Below, in pieces: positions 21,942 through 34,031 of a stretch of 48,292 bases of DNA; within the stretch, counting starts at the first letter, position 1, and each line of letters opens with the position of its first letter. The notes below the pieces were generated by a model. The model ran no database searches and was not told the DNA's origin. It worked only from the letters and a program-made list of their open reading frames with translations. The position numbers were made by a program, and so were the translations under genes. Origin of the DNA: Conidiobolus incongruus B7586 (taxonomy: Eukaryota > Entomophthoromycota > Entomophthoromycetes > Entomophthorales > Conidiobolaceae); assembly GCA_000697335.1 (NCBI GenBank), contig JNEM01014027.1:1-48292 (forward strand), given 5' to 3'.

Positions 21942-23034
21942 AGGATAACCAAATACAGATTTTTTCTCAGCAGAATTGTGATTTATCATTCCGAGAAGAT
22001 TTTTATCTCAAAGCCTAGTTTACCTCGAAGGGTATGTTATCCTATTTCTCGCTAGATATACATTGTTCATCCAGTTTTTATTTGTTTAAATTTAATACCT
22101 TGAGACCTCCATTTCATTGTACCTAAATACAATAATTGTTAATTGTTAATTTTCAAAATTGAAATGAGTTAATGTATAACTAAGCTTATTCATAATCTTG
22201 ATGCTGTTGGTTTGGTTTATTTATGTGTATATTATTCTTATCTCTTCAACGAATAATACAATTGTAATAATTAGATTTTTCAATTATGAATTAGAATATT
22301 AGCCATTTTGTTATATATTTTTGATATATATTAGTTCAATTATTATATTCATTATAATATTACGCTATTTTTTAATTCACTATTATTAGATTTTAAATTT
22401 TATTTTTTATTAACAATTATAAATATAAACTCAATGATGATTTTTGTAAAAATTGAATTTTCAAGATTTAATTTTATCTACTTTACAAATATTGATTAAT
22501 AAGCTTCATTTTTATTACTCTATTTTAGATGAAAACCCAGTAACTCTAATTTAAATTCTGAAATAAAATACTTTAATTGTGATAGGTTACAACCTCTTTT
22601 CTAATCCAAAGTCAAAAAAATTATTACCAATAAGTAATTTAATTATTAATATACCATCTTTATAAACCAAGTCTCATACATTATATACAATATTTAAACC
22701 ATATTATCTACAAATAAGTTCAAATAATTAAATATAAATTATAACATTATATTTGTATCATTGTATAACTGACATTTATTTATCGATTAAGTAATTGTAA
22801 TTTATATCCAATCTTTTTGGATTATTAATCTTTTATATGCTAATATTCAGATATATAAAGATCTTATTATTCATATAACGATATTTCTTTATTTAAATAT
22901 TTATTTTTGAAAGATAATTTATTTAAATACCAATATTATATTCTTTCCATTTTAAAAAAATTGTTTAATTGAAAATATAAAATAGTAATAATGATAGTCT
23001 TTTAACTGTAAGGTAAATATTTAACAATTAGATT

Positions 23035-23072
<38 letters not shown>

Positions 23073-26000
23073 ATATGATTGGTTTGATTAATTTAGTAAT
23101 ACAGTAATATTAATCTAAAATTCAATTTTGTTCGGAAGTTGATGGAGTTTAATTAATTTTAATCTCTATTTTTAAATAAGAATTGGATTAAACTGACTAA
23201 AATCTTAAATATCACCGATATTTTTTTTATTCTATTCTAATAAATATTTTATAATTCTAATAGTTTATAATATTATAAAAATATATTTGAAATTATTAAT
23301 ACATCTATTCAATACCGACAATATCATTTCAACTGAAAAATTGAAAATTTCAATCAACTTAATAGACTACAGATCCAAATATCAAATACGAGTATTATAG
23401 CTACAATATGTATGTTTTATTAATCACATGCATCCAAATATTATAACAATTTCAAAATTTTCTAATTGAGGTAGTTTATTTATTTTGTTTTATGTGAAAA
23501 TATACAATATTTAGAAAATTAATGTAGATATTTCGGTGATAAATGAATAGTTTGTGAGTTTAATCAAATTGTTTATAAACTAATGGTTGTATATTTGAAT
23601 GAATTTTGTTTATTGCTTTTAAAAATCTAATAAGTAGAGTAGTTAGATATTTTATACATATTCATCAGTGAGATGAAAGTAGAGTGCCTAAGAATTCAGC
23701 TCATTCAATCATTTGGAATTTATTATTATTATTTATTAAAAACAAGGATTAGCTGTGGTACTTTATGGATGAAAATATCATGTTATATTAAAATAAATTG
23801 TTCAAACATCAACATCATTAATTAATTTTATTCATAAATATAAATTTCATATTCATCTGAAGATATATTATCATTTTAGCAGTAAACATTATTTTAGTAA
23901 GATTTGAAGGTTTAAAATTTTAACCATTTATGAAATTATAAAATATTAAATATTCTATTCTTATTATATTATATATGGAAATTGGATATTTAATGAGTAG
24001 TTCTAATGTTAATTATATTAACTTGAATAAGCTTTTGAAGCAGAACATGGAATCAAAATTATATACCAAAAATGTAAATATGTATTTCCGATATTCAAAA
24101 GCCATTTTGGATGATTGCCGAGTATAAATGATGGATATGTGGATGGTTTTGATAATTTTGAGTAACATATTATAATCTGATAAATTGAGTTATTTTTTTG
24201 AATTATTTAATTGAATAAATATTTTTGATTTAGCATTTTTAGTAAATATTAAAATAATATTACTGAATATATATTAACCATTATGAAAATTTGAAATGAA
24301 TTCTCAATGTACATCAATTCAATAAATTTTGAAATCATAGTGAGCTCAAATTTTGGATTTTTTAAAATGTCATGATAAATATTTTAACAAATTCCGAATA
24401 AACTATATTTAGTAATCCACTATAAATAGTATATCATAATAATTCCAAATTAATATATTAATTTTGTTTCCATTACTAAATTTGTTAATTTGTTTTGACT
24501 CCTTAAGAATATATATATTGAATTAAAATTTTGATAATATCATAGGGATAGATATATTGAAAATAATTTACCTTTCATCTTGTTAAAATTAGTATTAAAC
24601 ACCAATTGCTAATATCTAATTATATTTTTCGATTATAAAATTATTAAGATATATACAAATTTTGATTCAATATTTCAGAACATTGCATTCAGAGAAAAGT
24701 AAGAATAATGATGAATTCATTCATATTATTTTTGATAACTATTACTAAATTGTATTTGGCACATATATTTTCAATTCTTAATCAAATTTTCATTTCTGAT
24801 AAATTTTAGATTAAAAACTATTATCATTAAAGATAGAAACGAATAATTTCAAAATTGATATACGATATTATAAGTGTTGATTTAAAATAATATAACTACT
24901 ATTATTTGGTTCTAAAATATATTATATTTACTGAATGATAATATATATTCATCAAAGTATTAATATAATCAAATGAATGATACTAAGAATTAGATTTAAA
25001 ATTAATACCACTAATCCTGATTATATTATAATTATAACATTATATAATATTATGGATTTTATTATTAATATTATTATTTTGCAATCTATTTTGTAATTAT
25101 ATAATATAGAATTGTTTTATAAGGATTAGTACAAAATCTCAATATTTCTATGACAAATTTCTATAACTTAATGAATCAAATCTCAAACACCTATTATTCA
25201 ACTTAATAATACCAATTAGTACAAAATTCAGTTTAATTAATTTTTTCCACGTTACATTTATATTAAATTGAATTAAATGAAATTGGGGTTATTATTTGGT
25301 TAGATATTGCTAACAAATTTTCGGGAATATTGAACTTGATAACTGAATTTATCGAATTTTGGACTATCTGGAATAACTTATAAAATTATATGATACTATC
25401 ATTAATTTGAAACTAAATAACGTACTAGTATTCTGCTGTAGAGCGAACACTATTGTAGCTTGTTTAAGCTATTGAAGTTATATAAAATCCGTAAAATTGA
25501 ATCAGAATCATATAAGTTGCTAAAATCTTAAAAGAAGTATATATTAACTGGGTATAAAAATTGCTGTTTATATGAATATCCAGATATATTGAGTCATACA
25601 TAACTTATATTAGGAATAGTATTGCAATATTTGCTCATGTGGCTTTATGAAACTACATAAAATATTAAAAAATCGATATTCAATAATTCAAGTGTTAAAC
25701 AATCTTGAACATGGTTTATATCATAAACATATTGGGAAGATTGACTATTCAGATGGATGTAATTCGCCAAGTGAGCAAATGGACCAATAGGGATTTAGGG
25801 TTGAGTTATGTTACTTTGCGGATTTTCAAAAGAGATTAAACAATTGGAGAGTGATATAAATACTAAGATAATATTGACTATAAACATAATTTATTCATTT
25901 TGCTAAATATTACCAAGTAACTATCCTTTCCAAAATAATATTATACATTTATTAAATGCATTCAATTAATGTTAAACTCATTTAGAATTCTTTGAGAGAG
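21942..26000. other. 4 kb AT-rich gene-free stretch
   Basis: No gene seen over 4 kb. It contains a TA microsatellite at 23040-23067. A TATAAATA element at 25856-25863 lies about 140 bases before the ceramide synthase start. Confidence 0.6.
23040..23067. repeat. (AT)n microsatellite
   Basis: About 14 alternating AT units in non-coding DNA. Confidence 0.85.
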
Positions 26001-27252
26001 ATGAGTGAAAAGCAACCTCTCATTCAGCCCAAACCACGTAAAAATAGGTTCTCTTCAAAATATGTGGAATTCTATGTTACGAGGCAGTTAGGTAATTGTA
26101 TTCATATTAATGACTATTGAATTATCAGTTAATTAGAGTGAATAGAAATATCGACCTTTATATTATGTTGTATGGCAGCTGCTTACTACTACGATTTGCC
26201 CTATGCAAAGTACTTTTTTGAAATTCAAGGAGAACTCCCAGATGGCAGATATGCCAAACATATTTTAGATATTTTTTATGTGATCTTTTGGACTGTATTC
26301 TTCATTATGTTCCGCGCATTCTTTACAGAAAAGGTTTTTGAACCCATCGGTAGATACTATGGTATTCACGACGATCTCACATTATTGAAGTTTAAAGAAC
26401 AATCTCTTTTGGTGCTTTATTACTGTCTCTCTTGGGGTCTTGGATTTGTAAGTAATTTCTAGCTTCCAATTTTATTTTTATATTAACACTTGATTTTAGT
26501 ACATTTACACCAAAGTTGATTATTATTGGGATTTTGAAGCTATTTGGCGAGGCTATCCTAACAGATTCTTTTTACCAATTTTCAAAAAATATTTCTTGGG
26601 ACAAATGGGTTTTTGGGCTAGTCAATTTTATTTCATTCAAATTGAGTTCAAAAGAAAGGACCACGCTATGATGTGCGTTCACCACGTTATTACTTTCACT
26701 TTGTTGGTCACTGGATACTATACCAACTATTCAGCATTCGGTCATGTTATATTATTATTGATGGATTTGCCCGATATTTTCCTTAGTTTGGCTAAGGCTT
26801 TGAAGTACATTGGCTTTAAATTAATCTGTGATATTATTTTCGTCATGTTCTTCATTATTTGGATTATTAATAGACATATTTTATTCGGCTATCTTCTCTA
26901 TAGTGTCGCTGTTCATCCTCTTAATTACAGAGGTATTGAATGGAATCCTGCAGAAGGAATTTATTTCACACGCCCAATTCAAGTTTTCTTCTTGCTCGTT
27001 CTTGGTGGTTTGGAAGTTCTCTTAATTATGTGGTTTAGGATGATTCTCAAAGTTGTCATCAGCGTTATTAATGGAGCTAACGCCGATGATATTCGTAGTG
27101 ATGATGAAGAAGAAGAAACCGAACCAGTGACCAAGAAAGAAAAAGTACCGTCTCCTAAGTAAGTAGCCTATATTTCTTATTCACAAATATTAATATATTT
27201 ACCTAATACAATTTGTAGAGGTAGTCCCAAAACTGAATTAAAGCAAGAGTAA
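26001..27252 (+). CDS. LAG1: ceramide synthase, Lag1/Lac1 family
   Basis: Four exons (26001-26091, 26146-26447, 26500-27158, 27219-27252), GT-AG introns of 54, 52 and 60 bases, 361 residues. This multi-pass ER membrane enzyme joins fatty acyl-CoA to a sphingoid base to make (dihydro)ceramide. The TLC domain is clear: GFWASQFYFIQIEFKRKDH precedes the Lag1 motif with the catalytic pair HH (in MMCVHHVITF), followed by MDLPDIFLSLAKALKYIG, where M-D-x-x-D-x-F-L-S-L is the form seen in yeast Lag1/Lac1. Several hydrophobic segments match the family's membrane passes. The short last exon adds a Lys/Ser/Glu tail ending KTELKQE; acidic Ser-Asp-Asp-Glu residues just before it resemble the CK2 sites known in yeast ceramide synthases. 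It is convergent with the CHMP7-like gene. Confidence 0.93.
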
Positions 27253-27829
27253 AATTAATAATAATACTATAATTCTCTTGAACAATTTTGGTTAATTTTG
27301 TATAATCTAATATAATTACAAATATATTCTTTCTCTTTCTATATTTATTTGATCATTGATTTTTTCTAATATTTATGATAAAAAATCTAAACGTAAATAT
27401 TTTAATTCTTATATTTATTTGAATAATTATTTTGGATTAGGTTTATAAAGTTGATCAAGCTCTATGTCAAAACATTAAAAAACAAAATATAAATAAAGAT
27501 CAATTAAATTTAAAATTAAATGATGCTCATATTTTAACAATTTTTAATAAAATTAACTTAAACTAATTGAGTTTTCCATATACAAGAAATACTTGTATAT
27601 AAAGTAATTATGTGAATTGTTTTATATAATAAAATCATATTAGTTGATGGAATTTCTGTCATTCAGATTATCTTTGAAGGAGTTTAAAAATAATATTATT
27701 GTCATCGAATTTTACTGTTGGATTGAATATAATAATTATATTGATATATAGTTGGTATGAGATAATTTTGATTATTGAATTAGTCACATATTATGTTAAA
27801 TTATATATTGTTATTAATTAATGTAATAA
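27253..27829. other. convergent intergenic region
   Basis: AT-rich region receiving the 3' ends of the ceramide synthase (plus) and CHMP7-like (minus) genes. No gene seen. Confidence 0.6.
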
Positions 27830-29356
27830 TCAGTTCAGAATTGGATCCAAATTGGCTTCTTGCGATGACTGGTGATCTGAGTCAGTAGGTAACTCTTGAT
27901 TGATTTTGAGACCTTCCAACTGGTTAATTATATTATCAATATCTTGATCAGAAGATTTATCTTGTTTCTTGGCACCTTCATTGTTAAGAAGTTGATTAAA
28001 TTCAGCTTCGACTTCATCTTCCAGACCTGCAGGAATATCCAAATTCAAAGCCTGGTTAATCTGATTGACTTCGATGAGAGTATCTGAAACATCATCCATG
28101 ACTTGATCCATATTCATATCTTTTTTACCCAGCAATTCGTTCAAGCCTTTTAATCCAAGTTGATAAGTTTCCAAGATCTCACGATCTGAGTGTGCATCCC
28201 GAATTCCAAATAATATTTCCATCAAATTATTTAAACTGTTTTCTCTCTGATTTAGTATCACTTCAATTTGCTTTCTCTTTCTCAATTGGAGTTTGGCTCG
28301 TGAGTTCATAGATTTTTCAATACTTTGTTTAGCGAGCGATGTTTGGACATTAATTTGATGATTGAGTTGGCATGTTTGGATATTGAGGGTAGCAATGGTA
28401 CGTTTAAGTGTTAGGATTTTATGATCGATATCGTTCCAACTAGGTGTATTGATTACAGTTGTAACCTTATTCAAATAATCATTGATTACTGAAGGCTGAG
28501 GGAATTTCAAATAGCAATCTGGAGTCTTCGAGGTCAAATCGTTGATTTGAACAATAGTACCCACCTCTTCCAAAACTCTCAATATCAATTTGAAGATACG
28601 AGGGTGTAGTTTCAGAAGATTAATATTTGAGAATTGTGTATTTTTCAATGCTTCAGGTAATATTTCTTCAAAAAATTCTTCATAATAGGTTAATGTATCG
28701 GTTATGGGATATATTATAACATGCTCTGTCATGTGTTTTAATATTGTATTGACTAAGCTCTAAATTGTTGGGATATTAGGTTAATATAAAAAAGATATTT
28801 ATAATATATTAATATTATTGGGGTATTACATACTTGAGCTAATTCCTTGAAAATGATAATTTCACCAACAAACTTGGGCACTTTAGAACTACCGAAAAAG
28901 CTTGAAAACATGCTATTGACTAATTGAGCTGACCAGCTTGGATTAATTAATAGAGGTTTCTTCTCTATTACATATTGACTAAAAGTAATAATTTCACCCC
29001 GGTAGTATAATTCTTGCTAAATAAAATTAAATATTCGATTTGATTTAAAACTTTTGAATAAATTTTACCAACACAGCATCCAAAGCCATAGGTATTTCAC
29101 CTTCCAATTCAAATAATAATTTTAAATTATTATTATAATGAAAACCACAGCTCAACTTAGTATTCTCATCCAAAGGCAGCCAACCAAATTGACAAGTTTC
29201 CTTGAGTATAAGGGACCAAAAATCGACATTAGCTTTAAAAATATTAGGATTTAATTCTTTATACTTTGTAAAGTTAGAATATAAAGAAGCTCTGCGATCT
29301 AAATTTTGGATTTCTTTGAATTTTAATAGATGATTTTTGATTAAATAATCTGTCAT
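27830..29356 (-). CDS. CHMP7: ESCRT-III-like CHMP7/Chm7 protein
   Basis: Three exons (29356-29069, 29016-28834, 28759-27830) with 52- and 74-base GT-AG introns, all phase 0, give 466 residues, close to the usual CHMP7 length. The first half (about 1-230) resembles the tandem winged-helix region that binds membranes, including FWSLILKETCQFGWLPL and SWSAQLVNSMFSSFFGSSKVPKF. The second half is a Snf7-type helical core (about 250-400: DHKILTLKRTIATLNIQ, LQLRKRKQIEVILNQRENSL, MDQVMDDVSDTLIEVNQIN), then a linker and a C-terminal DIDNIINQLEGLKI that looks like a MIT-interacting motif for Vps4. Chm7/CHMP7 works at the nuclear envelope in sealing and nuclear-pore quality control. Exon joining was set by frame and by the continuous winged-helix sequence. 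Confidence 0.86.
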
Positions 29357-31740
29357 TATGAATCTTATTCATTTGAATTTAGATTGTATTTATCATTTTA
29401 ATTTTTATTTTTCAGGAAGTTAATTATGGTTTGCTTAGAAATGTTCATAGTTGTTAGTTAAATTGGTAATTGGTAGTATTTGAAATATCATAATTTGATA
29501 TAATTTGACTAGTTTTTTAATCAATTCACAAAATAATATATAATACAAAATTCAGTTATATTTCCCACTTGATTATATAATAAAGATAATAAATAATAAT
29601 TACAAAATACATTATAGTGGTGTTAATCGAATTTTATAAAATAGAGAATATTTAGTGTTAAAAATTTTATTTTAAATAACTATCAATTATATTAGATAGT
29701 GATTATGTTTCACAATATTGAAACTAAATGAAATGAAAGGATATATTAATACCTATTGATTATGTTTATATACAATGATGATTGATTTAAATTCTAAAAT
29801 GTTAACTGACAATGATTATTGAATAAAAATATTATTAAAAGCCATTAATATTGAATATTATAGAAATAAAATGGATCATGGGCATATCAATATAACTGAT
29901 CAACTGATAACCAACCCATGTGGTACTCAATGGCTTCAAAAGAGTTCATAAAATGGCCCAAGATCCAATATTCCAGTGGATTTGAAGAGAATCTTTAAAT
30001 CGAAGTAATAATGTAATTGGTAAATTATTACTAAGAAAAAATTTTATAATGTTGAGTCCATTCTCAAATATCTATTCGGTAATTTTTTATAATTTTCTTC
30101 ATGATTTGTACTAGGTTGTGTTATACTAATGCTCGTGTATGTGTAAATAGTTTATTTTTAATATAACTATTTCGGACTTCTAGTCAAATTGAAAATTAAA
30201 ATATTTAATATTATAAACTTCAATTAATAGCTAAAATTTAAAGCTAATTTTATTGAATAAAAAATTACTTTTATATGAAATGATGAATAATTGTTTACCA
30301 TTGATTAACTAATTAACAGATATCATTCATTTGGAGTCAAATGATGATCTTTGAATAATTTTGATGACTATCAAAATCAAAATACGATTTTCCGAGTGTC
30401 CATGATGAATTGTGATGACGAAAGAATGCTTGACTCTGCTCAATTCGCTAATACAATAGTCATAAGGTAATGGAGTAGCATAGTCCATGTCATCTGTTCA
30501 ATTGAAATGGATTTGAATGTTAGTCATAAATTATAGTTATGACATGGATATCAATTCAGGATCATAAGACTTTGGATTTTTTTTAAAATTTTAAATTTTC
30601 TTATGCCTATATTAGTTAAAAGTAGTCAACTTCTCTAAGTTGGTATCCTTAATAATTAAATTAGATAAATTAAAAGTTATGCTGAAGCATAGATTAGCAT
30701 TTTTCTTCATATAAATTTTGTACATTTTATTTATGTCATCACTTGTAATCATAGTCACAAATAACTCATCTAAAAAATCAAGTATATTAATAAAAAATAT
30801 TTATGGTGTTATTTCTGAATAATAGTATATATTAAATAAAAAATTGATTAAAAATTAATAAGAAAATAAAAAAAATAATAAATGTGATTAAATATTAATA
30901 TACTTTATATTAAATTAAAATTGAATATGGATCATTTTGTAGTATTTAGTAATAAGGATAAATTTGTTTTAAGTCAATTTTCCCTTTAATATTTTGATGA
31001 TGTCATAGATTGAGAGGTTGATTAAATATTGTATTAGTTGGTAGGATTTTGATGAGAGTAGAGTAATCAATTGGATGTTAATATAGCCTAATACGTGATT
31101 ATAAGAGCTAAATTCACCATCTTGGAATGAATTTAGTCATATAGAGGAATATTCAATAGTACCACTTGGTCATCTGATGATAGGTAATCCAATCGTCTTC
31201 CATAACGTTGAATCAAAGCTGTTTTTGTCAAACTGAACACACAGAAATTCTCATGGAATGGTGCAGAGTTTGTTATCAGTAGCTTGATCTTTTAACAACA
31301 AACCCTGAGTGGTGTTCAGAATTTGTCCATTTCTGATTTTATCTGATTCAAAATATCAATAATTCATGAACAGTGGTCAAATAATAATAACAATTAAGGT
31401 CATTTGTTCATTATAATGACTATTGAGATATAATAAATTAGTTCTAATTTTGAATTGGATAGGAGATTTATATTGAAATTGTTAGTAATATAAGTTTGAA
31501 TTCAAGTACTTTTTCCGATGCATTCTGTTGAATAATTCTGTGTAAAACTTGTGTCCTTAATTGTCAATTGAATAATGTTTAATAATTTACAAATGATATC
31601 ATTGAAAGAGTATATAAAGGGTTCAGTTCAAAGTGATTTAATCTAATCGATTAAAACTTCAATAACTACCAGTTTAGTTTTATTCAATTTAGTAATATTC
31701 AATCTGGAATCCACTCCACTTTGTCTCCAAAATAGTAAAA
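29357..31740. other. AT-rich spacer between divergent CHMP7-like and malic enzyme genes
   Basis: No gene seen. It contains patches of somewhat higher GC around 30390-30560 and 31130-31340 without a supported reading frame. The TATA box of malic enzyme (31611-31618) lies near its right end. Confidence 0.55.
31611..31618 (+). promoter_or_regulatory. TATA box of malic enzyme gene
   Basis: TATATAAA followed by GGG, 122 bases before the ATG at 31741. Confidence 0.5.
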
Positions 31741-33612
31741 ATGTCTGGTATCTTCCAATCTATTTCAAACATCTTCTCTGATCCTTCTCAGGATACCGCT
31801 AACTTAATCAAAGCTGCCAAATCTCCCTTCTACAACCAAGGTAAATAACATACTCTTTGCTACATATTCAAAATATGCTCATTGCATTCTGTCCATTAGG
31901 AAATGCTGCTCCTGTTGAAAGTCGTAAAAACTTGCACTTTTTAGGACTTTTGCCACCTGGTGTGGATAACTTGGAAATCCAAAAGCAAAGGGTTTTGCGT
32001 CAATTGGAAGCCAAAGATAACAACTTGGACAAATATATCTTGTTGGCTTGGTTGCGTAATACCAATCTCAATTTATTCTATTCTCTTTTGTTGGATCACC
32101 TTCAGGTAAATACTCATTTTTACAATTGTTCTTCTGTGATATTCATGAATATTATAGACTATCACTCCCCTTATCTACACTCCTACTGTTGGTAAGGCTT
32201 GTCAAGAATATTCCAACATCTATCCTTTCTTAGGTCCTCCTGGTAACCCTGATGGCCTCTTTATCTCCATCAATGACTTGGATCGCTTACCCGAAATATT
32301 TGACAACTACAAGGCTTCCCTTCCCTCTCCCTTCTTACCTCCTGAGATCTCTGTCATCACTGACGGTTCTCGTATCTTGGGATTGGGTGATTTAGGTGTT
32401 AACGGTATGGGTATCCCAGTTGGTAAATTACAATTATATGTTGGTGCTGCTGGTGTCAACCCCAGCCGTACCCTCCCCATCACTTTAGATTTCGGTACCA
32501 ACAACCAAAAATTCATTGAAGATCCTCTTTATTTGGGTCTTAAGCAACCTCGCCCTTCCGATGATGTCTTCTATGCTTCCGTCGAAAAGGTTTTGGTTGA
32601 ACTTCGCAAGGCTTTCCCTGGTATTTTGATTCAATTCGAAGATTTCTCATCTGAACACGCTTTTGGCTTATTAGAAAAGCATCGTGAAGAATTCTTCTGC
32701 TTCAACGACGATATCCAAGGTACTGGTGCTGTTATCCTTTCTGGTTTTATCAACGCTGCTAAGCAATCCAATGTTGCTGCTAAGGATCACAAGCTCCTCT
32801 TCTTCGGAGCTGGTAGTGCTGGCGTTGGTGTTGCCAAGCAAATCATGGAATTCTTCATTAAGGAAGGTGGCTTGACCGAAGAAGAAGCCAAGAGAAAATT
32901 CTGGTTAGTCGACTCTAAGGGTTTGGTCACTCTTGATCGTGGTGACAAGCTCGCTGAACACAAGATTTTCTTCGCTAGAGACGATAATGAAGGTCAGCAA
33001 TTCAAATCTGTTCTTGATGTTGTCAACTATGTTAAGCCCACCGCCCTTGTTGGTCTCAGCTCTGTCAGCGGTGTCTTCTCTCCTGAAGTTTTACAACGTA
33101 TGGCTGAACTCAATGACCGTCCTATTGTTTTCCCCTTGTCTAATCCCGCTGACAATGCTGAGTGTACCTTTGAACAAGCCATGATCCATACCAACAATAA
33201 GGTCATCTTCGCTTCAGGTACTGCTTTCCCCAAATACGTTGATCCTAAGACCAATGAAGAATTCGTTCCTGGTCAAGGAAACAATATGTACATCTTCCCT
33301 GGTCTAGGCTTAGGTTGTATCCTTTCTAAGCCTAAGAAGATTACCGATGACATCATCTATGCTGCTGCTGATAGCTTGGCCAAGTCTTTAACTGAAGAAG
33401 AGCGTGCTAAGAACTGGATCTACCCTGATATCAACCGTATCAGAGAAGTTTCTGCTGAAGTCGCCGCCGCTTCTATCATTCAAGCTGTTAAGGAAGGCTT
33501 AGTCAGCGACAAGAATATTATTGAACTTGCTAAAGATTCTTCCAAATTGTTGACATTTGTCAAGGAACATATGTGGAAACCCGAGTACACGAATCTTACC
33601 CCTAAAATGTAA
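31741..33612 (+). CDS. malic enzyme (malate dehydrogenase, oxaloacetate-decarboxylating)
   Basis: Three exons (31741-31840, 31900-32105, 32158-33612) with 59- and 52-base GT-AG introns give 586 residues, the normal length. It converts malate to pyruvate and CO2 with reduction of NAD(P). Landmarks: LHFLGLLPPGV near residue 47; IYTPTVGKACQEYS (108-121); VITDGSRILGLGDLG (168-182); the candidate catalytic Lys192 in VGKLQLY; metal ligands in EDF and FNDDIQGTG (about 263 and 284-292); the dinucleotide fold LLFFGAGSAGVG (315-326); and VSGVFSPEVLQRM. There is no clear mitochondrial presequence, so a cytosolic enzyme supplying NADPH for lipid synthesis is possible, but cofactor choice cannot be read safely here. 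Codon use is strongly biased to C-ending codons, suggesting high expression. Its stop codon sits inside a donor-like ATGTAAAG (see the next feature). Confidence 0.95.
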
Positions 33613-33803
33613 AGATGCTTCTCTTGTAATTTTGTCATACAATTAATCTTAATCGTACTAATATCAATACTCAATCTTTCCAAACCGTGTAACTCATATT
33701 ACTTGGTGCGATTTGTTATTTTTAAATATATTCATCAAAATAATTTAAATTAAATTTTATTTTATTTTTATATTGCATATCAAAGATTAACTTTGAACAT
33801 TAT

Positions 33804-34031
33804 TTGAGTAGTGAGTCGAAACCCAAATCTAACCAAGCTCAATCTTTCCAAACAAGCTTCAAACCTAATTCGGTCGATATCCCTTCCAACGCCGTACGCG
33901 GCACATCCCAATTGGCTTCCAGACCTTTTACAACACTCGCAAGGCCAGTGATTCGTAGAGTTTATGGCGTAAACACAGCTGTTAAATTAACGCCAGCTTT
34001 CCGATCACTTTTGCGTGTACGACCCTTTTAA
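33804..34031 (+). CDS. orphan basic reading frame after malic enzyme (possible alternative terminal exon or tiny gene)
   Basis: A clearly coding-like, GC-richer frame of about 70 codons with no ATG of its own (it would open with TTG at 33804). The product is Ser/Gln-rich, then basic: FTTLARPVIRRVYG...LLRVRPF. Two explanations fit. A donor-like GTAAAG overlapping the malic enzyme stop (intron about 33609-33812, ending TAG) would join in frame and replace the last Met by a 70-residue C-terminal extension. Alternatively, a mini-exon ATG CTT CTC TT at 33616-33626, followed by GTAATT, would splice in frame to make a separate short protein. I do not recognise the product. Either intron would be longer (about 190-200 bases) than others here. 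Confidence 0.4.
   Translation: MSSESKPKSNQAQSFQTSFKPNSVDIPSNAVRGTSQLASRPFTTLARPVIRRVYGVNTAVKLTPAFRSLLRVRPF

Noticed and set aside
30390-31340. Slightly GC-richer patches between the CHMP7-like and malic enzyme genes
   Set aside because: No open frame of useful length with acceptable splice sites; the longest clear reading is about 22 codons.
32278-33612. Malic enzyme starting at 32278
   Set aside because: That frame lacks the N-terminal 142 residues, including the YTPTVG motif; exons at 31741-31840 and 31900-32105 supply them in frame from a proper ATG.
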